Shown here in pieces: positions 29,869 to 31,544 of a DNA stretch of 31,544 nucleotides. The DNA comes from a virus. Under the pieces are notes generated by a model. It was not told the DNA's origin and did no database searches. It saw nothing but the letters and a program-made list of their open reading frames with translations. The first letter of the stretch is position 1. Each line of letters opens with the position of its first letter. A program made the translations under genes and the position numbers. Location: IMG/VR virus record IMGVR_UViG_3300035703_000311, positions 1-31,544 of that record; one strand, written 5' to 3'.

Positions 29869-30407
29869 GGTCGAAGGTAGTTGTAGTAAGACAAGTATTG
29901 TTCAATTTTGCGTTGGCTCTTTGTTCGTGCCACGACTTGCTGGGCGAAATATCCGTCAGCATCATATCTACTTGCAATCCATTGGAGGTCGCCAATGACT
30001 GAACGCTTGACCATAAACGACCCCGAATCAATGCCTCCCACCCAATAATTGCCAGCGGCCAATCGATGCTCTCCGTTGGCCCAAGTTTGCGCCCAACTCA
30101 CGATGTCCTCCTCGCAATCCTTAACCGCTTCCCAAAAATCGGGATGTAGAATGGTATCGTCATCGATTTGCAAGACGTACCCATCGGCAATCAGCCTGTT
30201 GGCGAAGTTGCGTTGAGCGTGGCCTGCAATACTTCCCTGCTCTCGGTACAGGTGTTGCTCTGCCTCCTTTGGTGTTTCTATATTGGGAAACTCCTCGGCA
30301 TCGTGTACGACAATCCAACGGTAGTGCCTGCTTGGGATGTTGATGGATTCGGCAATGGCTTTGAGGTTTTCGGGCCTACTGCACGGGGTGACGATATTGA
30401 TAAGCAT
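29865..30407 (-). CDS. Glycosyltransferase, GT2-like (GT-A fold)
   Basis: 180 residues: MLINIVTPCSRPENLKAIAESI, then YVLQIDDDTILHPDFW with DDD at 82-84 (metal-binding DXD-like motif), then GGIDSGSFMVKRSVI. Fits a short GT-A glycosyltransferase. It shares ATGA overlap with the methyltransferase and lies two bases from the previous glycosyltransferase-like gene. Probable function: building or transferring a glycan, on virion or host surface; acceptor unknown. Confidence 0.75.
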   Translation of the reverse strand: MLINIVTPCSRPENLKAIAESINIPSRHYRWIVVHDAEEFPNIETPKEAEQHLYREQGSIAGHAQRNFANRLIADGYVLQIDDDTILHPDFWEAVKDCEEDIVSWAQTWANGEHRLAAGNYWVGGIDSGSFMVKRSVIGDLQWIASRYDADGYFAQQVVARTKSQRKIEQYLSYYNYLRP

Positions 30408-30409
30408 GG

Positions 30410-31069
30410 CTAAAAAGTAACGACAAATTTATCAGGCGCAGGCCATCCCTTGCAGGAGTTGTACACGGTCATCCCTTCCCGCTTCCCAATCCAATGCTCT
30501 GCCTGCCAGCGGTGTTCTCGGACAGGTTCTCCGAGTTCTCGGATATGGCTTGACTTGGCCCACCAGAACGTGCCAGCGAAATAGGGGTATCCATCGGGGT
30601 TGTTGTGGTCTGCAATTTGGGGGAACTCCTCCTTGGTCAGCCAATAGGCTCCAACCGCATCCACGTTCTCCAGTTCTGCAAGACACCGCTCCCAAGCGAC
30701 GACATTGAAGAAAATCATCGACCTGCACCACAGTTGGTTTATCAGTGATGGGTCGGAACTGCCCTTAGTATGAGCGTACAGGTACACGGCATCCTCATCC
30801 TGACTAGCTTTGTACATCTCGGTCAGTGTCGCCTGCTCCCATGCGTTGGTGCGGGTGACCACGACCTTGACCTTGTGGGCGATGAGCGACCCCTCCAAGA
30901 TTTCCTTCACGGCTTTCCTCTGCTCTGGTGGACCAACGATGCCCACCCGAATCTCGTCAAGCCTGTCGATGAGGCCGTAGTTGCACAGGGCCATCATGTG
31001 TTGATTCATGATAAGTTGCCATTGGCCGCCGCCTCCGCAATAGATGTGGTAGTAGTGGATGAGTTTCAT
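30410..31069 (-). CDS. Glycosyltransferase-like protein
   Basis: 219 residues: MKLIHYYHIYCGGGGQWQLIMNQHMM, then DAVYLYAHTKGSSDPSLINQLWCRSMIFF, VDAVGAYWLTKEE and YPYFAGTFWWAKSSHIRELG. The Y.HTKG and FAGTFWWA blocks occur in proteins annotated as glycosyltransferases or of unknown function in surface-glycan loci, and I think of it as a divergent GT-A type. ATGA overlap with the upstream 29-aa peptide. Its first 64 bases are duplicated at 1-64 because of the terminal overlap. Confidence 0.6.
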   Translation of the reverse strand: MKLIHYYHIYCGGGGQWQLIMNQHMMALCNYGLIDRLDEIRVGIVGPPEQRKAVKEILEGSLIAHKVKVVVTRTNAWEQATLTEMYKASQDEDAVYLYAHTKGSSDPSLINQLWCRSMIFFNVVAWERCLAELENVDAVGAYWLTKEEFPQIADHNNPDGYPYFAGTFWWAKSSHIRELGEPVREHRWQAEHWIGKREGMTVYNSCKGWPAPDKFVVTF

Positions 31070-31155
31070 AGGGAAGCGATTGCAAAAATCAAGACCAATA
31101 GCAGGACGAATCTGCCAAAAATCAAAAGCGTGTCAAGGATGCGTTCGGGGTTCAT
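31066..31155 (-). CDS. 29-aa membrane peptide (right-copy allele)
   Basis: Same gene as 61-150 but beginning MNPERILDTLL. Here the ATG overlaps the TGA of the extra 65-aa gene (ATGA), so the three genes 65-aa, 29-aa and glycosyltransferase are chained by two ATGA overlaps. Hydrophobic core identical to the other allele. Confidence 0.6.
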   Translation of the reverse strand: MNPERILDTLLIFGRFVLLLVLIFAIASL

Positions 31156-31349
31156 TTAAGTAGCAAGTCTATTCTTTCGTACAAAACGGTGCTATAAGTT
31201 TTCATTGCTTGATATTGAACTCTCATTAGTCCAAGCATAACTTTATCAATCGATTGAGCCTCATCGCTTTCAATAAAATCATGAAGTTTAGCCATTTTTG
31301 TGTGAAGTTCGTTTCTTTCATCTAATAGGCGCACGACAAAATCTTTCAT
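31152..31349 (-). CDS. 65-aa crAss001_48-type small protein, present in only one allele
   Basis: Reads MKDFVVRLLDERNELHTKMAKLHDFI and ends with MRVQYQAMKTYSTVLYERIDLLLK. The pattern (E..EL..K..KL..FI, then L...Q...M..Y...L..RI) matches the crAss001_48-related small proteins found widely in phages; function unknown, likely helical hairpin/coiled coil. Start set at ATG 31349; a non-ATG start at 31376 would overlap the putative -7 box. The leader TTAAACCCCTAAACAATATG has the recurring AAACC motif. Its stop overlaps the 29-aa ATG (ATGA). Absent from the left copy. Confidence 0.72.
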   Translation of the reverse strand: MKDFVVRLLDERNELHTKMAKLHDFIESDEAQSIDKVMLGLMRVQYQAMKTYSTVLYERIDLLLK

Positions 31350-31373
31350 ATTGTTTAGGGGTTTAAGTTTATG

Positions 31374-31381
31374 CAAAGTTA
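31374..31381 (-). promoter_or_regulatory. -7 box TAACTTTG in the long allele
   Basis: Same octamer as at 162-155, overlapping the terL stop, but here followed by a 24-base leader before the 65-aa gene rather than directly by the 29-aa gene. Confidence 0.35.
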
Positions 31382-31544
31382 CACCACAACATACTTACCC
31401 GAATTGCTTACCCTCAATTTGTTGAGAGCCACATAACGCAGGGCATCGCAGGCGTGGTTGAACGAATCGATGGGAACCCCCGTGTCCTTGCCCTCTTTGT
31501 CGGTGGCCCAAGTGTACGAGCGGAGTTCCTTTATCAGGTTTGTC
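31379..31544 (-). CDS. terL: Terminase large subunit, 3' fragment (second allele)
   Basis: The last 54 codons of terL from the alternative variant. Identical in DNA to 199-325 for the upstream part, then differs at the extreme C-terminus (LRVSNSGKYVVV). Cut by the window edge; part of the terminal overlap, not an extra gene. Confidence 0.85.
   Translation of the reverse strand, partial: TNLIKELRSYTWATDKEGKDTGVPIDSFNHACDALRYVALNKLRVSNSGKYVVV

Larger units (their letters stand above)
31006..31544. repeat. Right copy of imperfect terminal overlap (long allele)
   Basis: 539 bases corresponding to 1-325 but with about 214 extra bases holding an extra small gene. Identical ends (126 and 127 bases) bracket a divergent, inserted middle. 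True genome length is about 31.0 kb for the short allele and 31.2 kb for the long one. Confidence 0.9.

Noticed and set aside
1-31544. Integrase, excisionase, repressor or attachment site indicating lysogeny
   Set aside because: No gene with recombinase motifs was seen and no duplicated att-like core apart from the terminal overlap, which is an assembly effect.

Overview
The window looks like an essentially complete, circularly closed genome of a tailed, probably siphovirus-like phage of a Bacteroidetes host, roughly 31 kb long. The phage assignment rests on recognisable large and small terminase, portal, HK97-type major capsid, scaffold, XkdF-type protease, tail tube, a frameshifting tail chaperone, tape measure and T7-lysozyme-type amidase. 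The host guess rests on several genes of Bacteroidetes-phage type, -7 boxes of the form TAnnTTTG, few Shine-Dalgarno sites (A/C-rich AAACC leaders instead) and a VirE-type primase-helicase. No integrase, excisionase or clear CI-type repressor was recognised, so a lytic life style is more likely, though not proven. The two ends overlap: bases 1-325 match 31006-31544. The overlap is not identical, because the right-hand copy carries about 214 extra bases with one additional small gene. This points to two strain variants meeting at the assembly seam.

Almost everything is on the minus strand and reads right to left, crossing the seam. (A) Early unit, 10460 down to 8395: a 37-aa membrane peptide, a putative ssDNA annealing protein, two unknowns, a winged-helix-like protein and an SSB-like protein, closed by a terminator at 8395-8427. 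(B) Replication unit, 8385 to 3486: primase-helicase, an origin-like repeat region (5948-6216), superfamily II helicase, VRR-NUC-like nuclease, two small genes and a protein resembling only DnaA domain IV, closed by a terminator at 3395-3427. (C) Late unit 1, from 3380 through the seam to 20802: sigma-like protein, small genes, terminase subunits, a small membrane peptide, two glycosyltransferase-like proteins, a methyltransferase, tail chaperone, neck and tail proteins, tape measure, protease, scaffold and major capsid, closed by a terminator at 20766-20795. (D) The tail tube gene alone (20734-20204), followed by a candidate short RNA and a terminator at 20125-20155. (E) Late unit 2, 20112 to 11347: a GT4-like glycosyltransferase, virion proteins, portal, connector, fibre, holin-like and coiled-coil membrane proteins, and a metallophosphoesterase. 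Only one short unit is on the plus strand (10589-11271): an unknown protein and the amidase endolysin.

Units B, C and E begin in the same way: a strong intrinsic hairpin, a T tract, a -7-like box, then an ATG three bases later. That arrangement predicts leaderless mRNAs fired directly behind terminators. Most genes inside units are coupled through ATGA, TAATG or TGATG overlaps. No stretch longer than 300 bases lacks a gene; the largest gaps (5956-6150, 10422-10588 and 8386-8521) hold repeats, promoters and a leader/terminator and are described below. No tRNA, CRISPR array or insertion sequence was found. All functional calls are from reading the sequence and are not database-verified.
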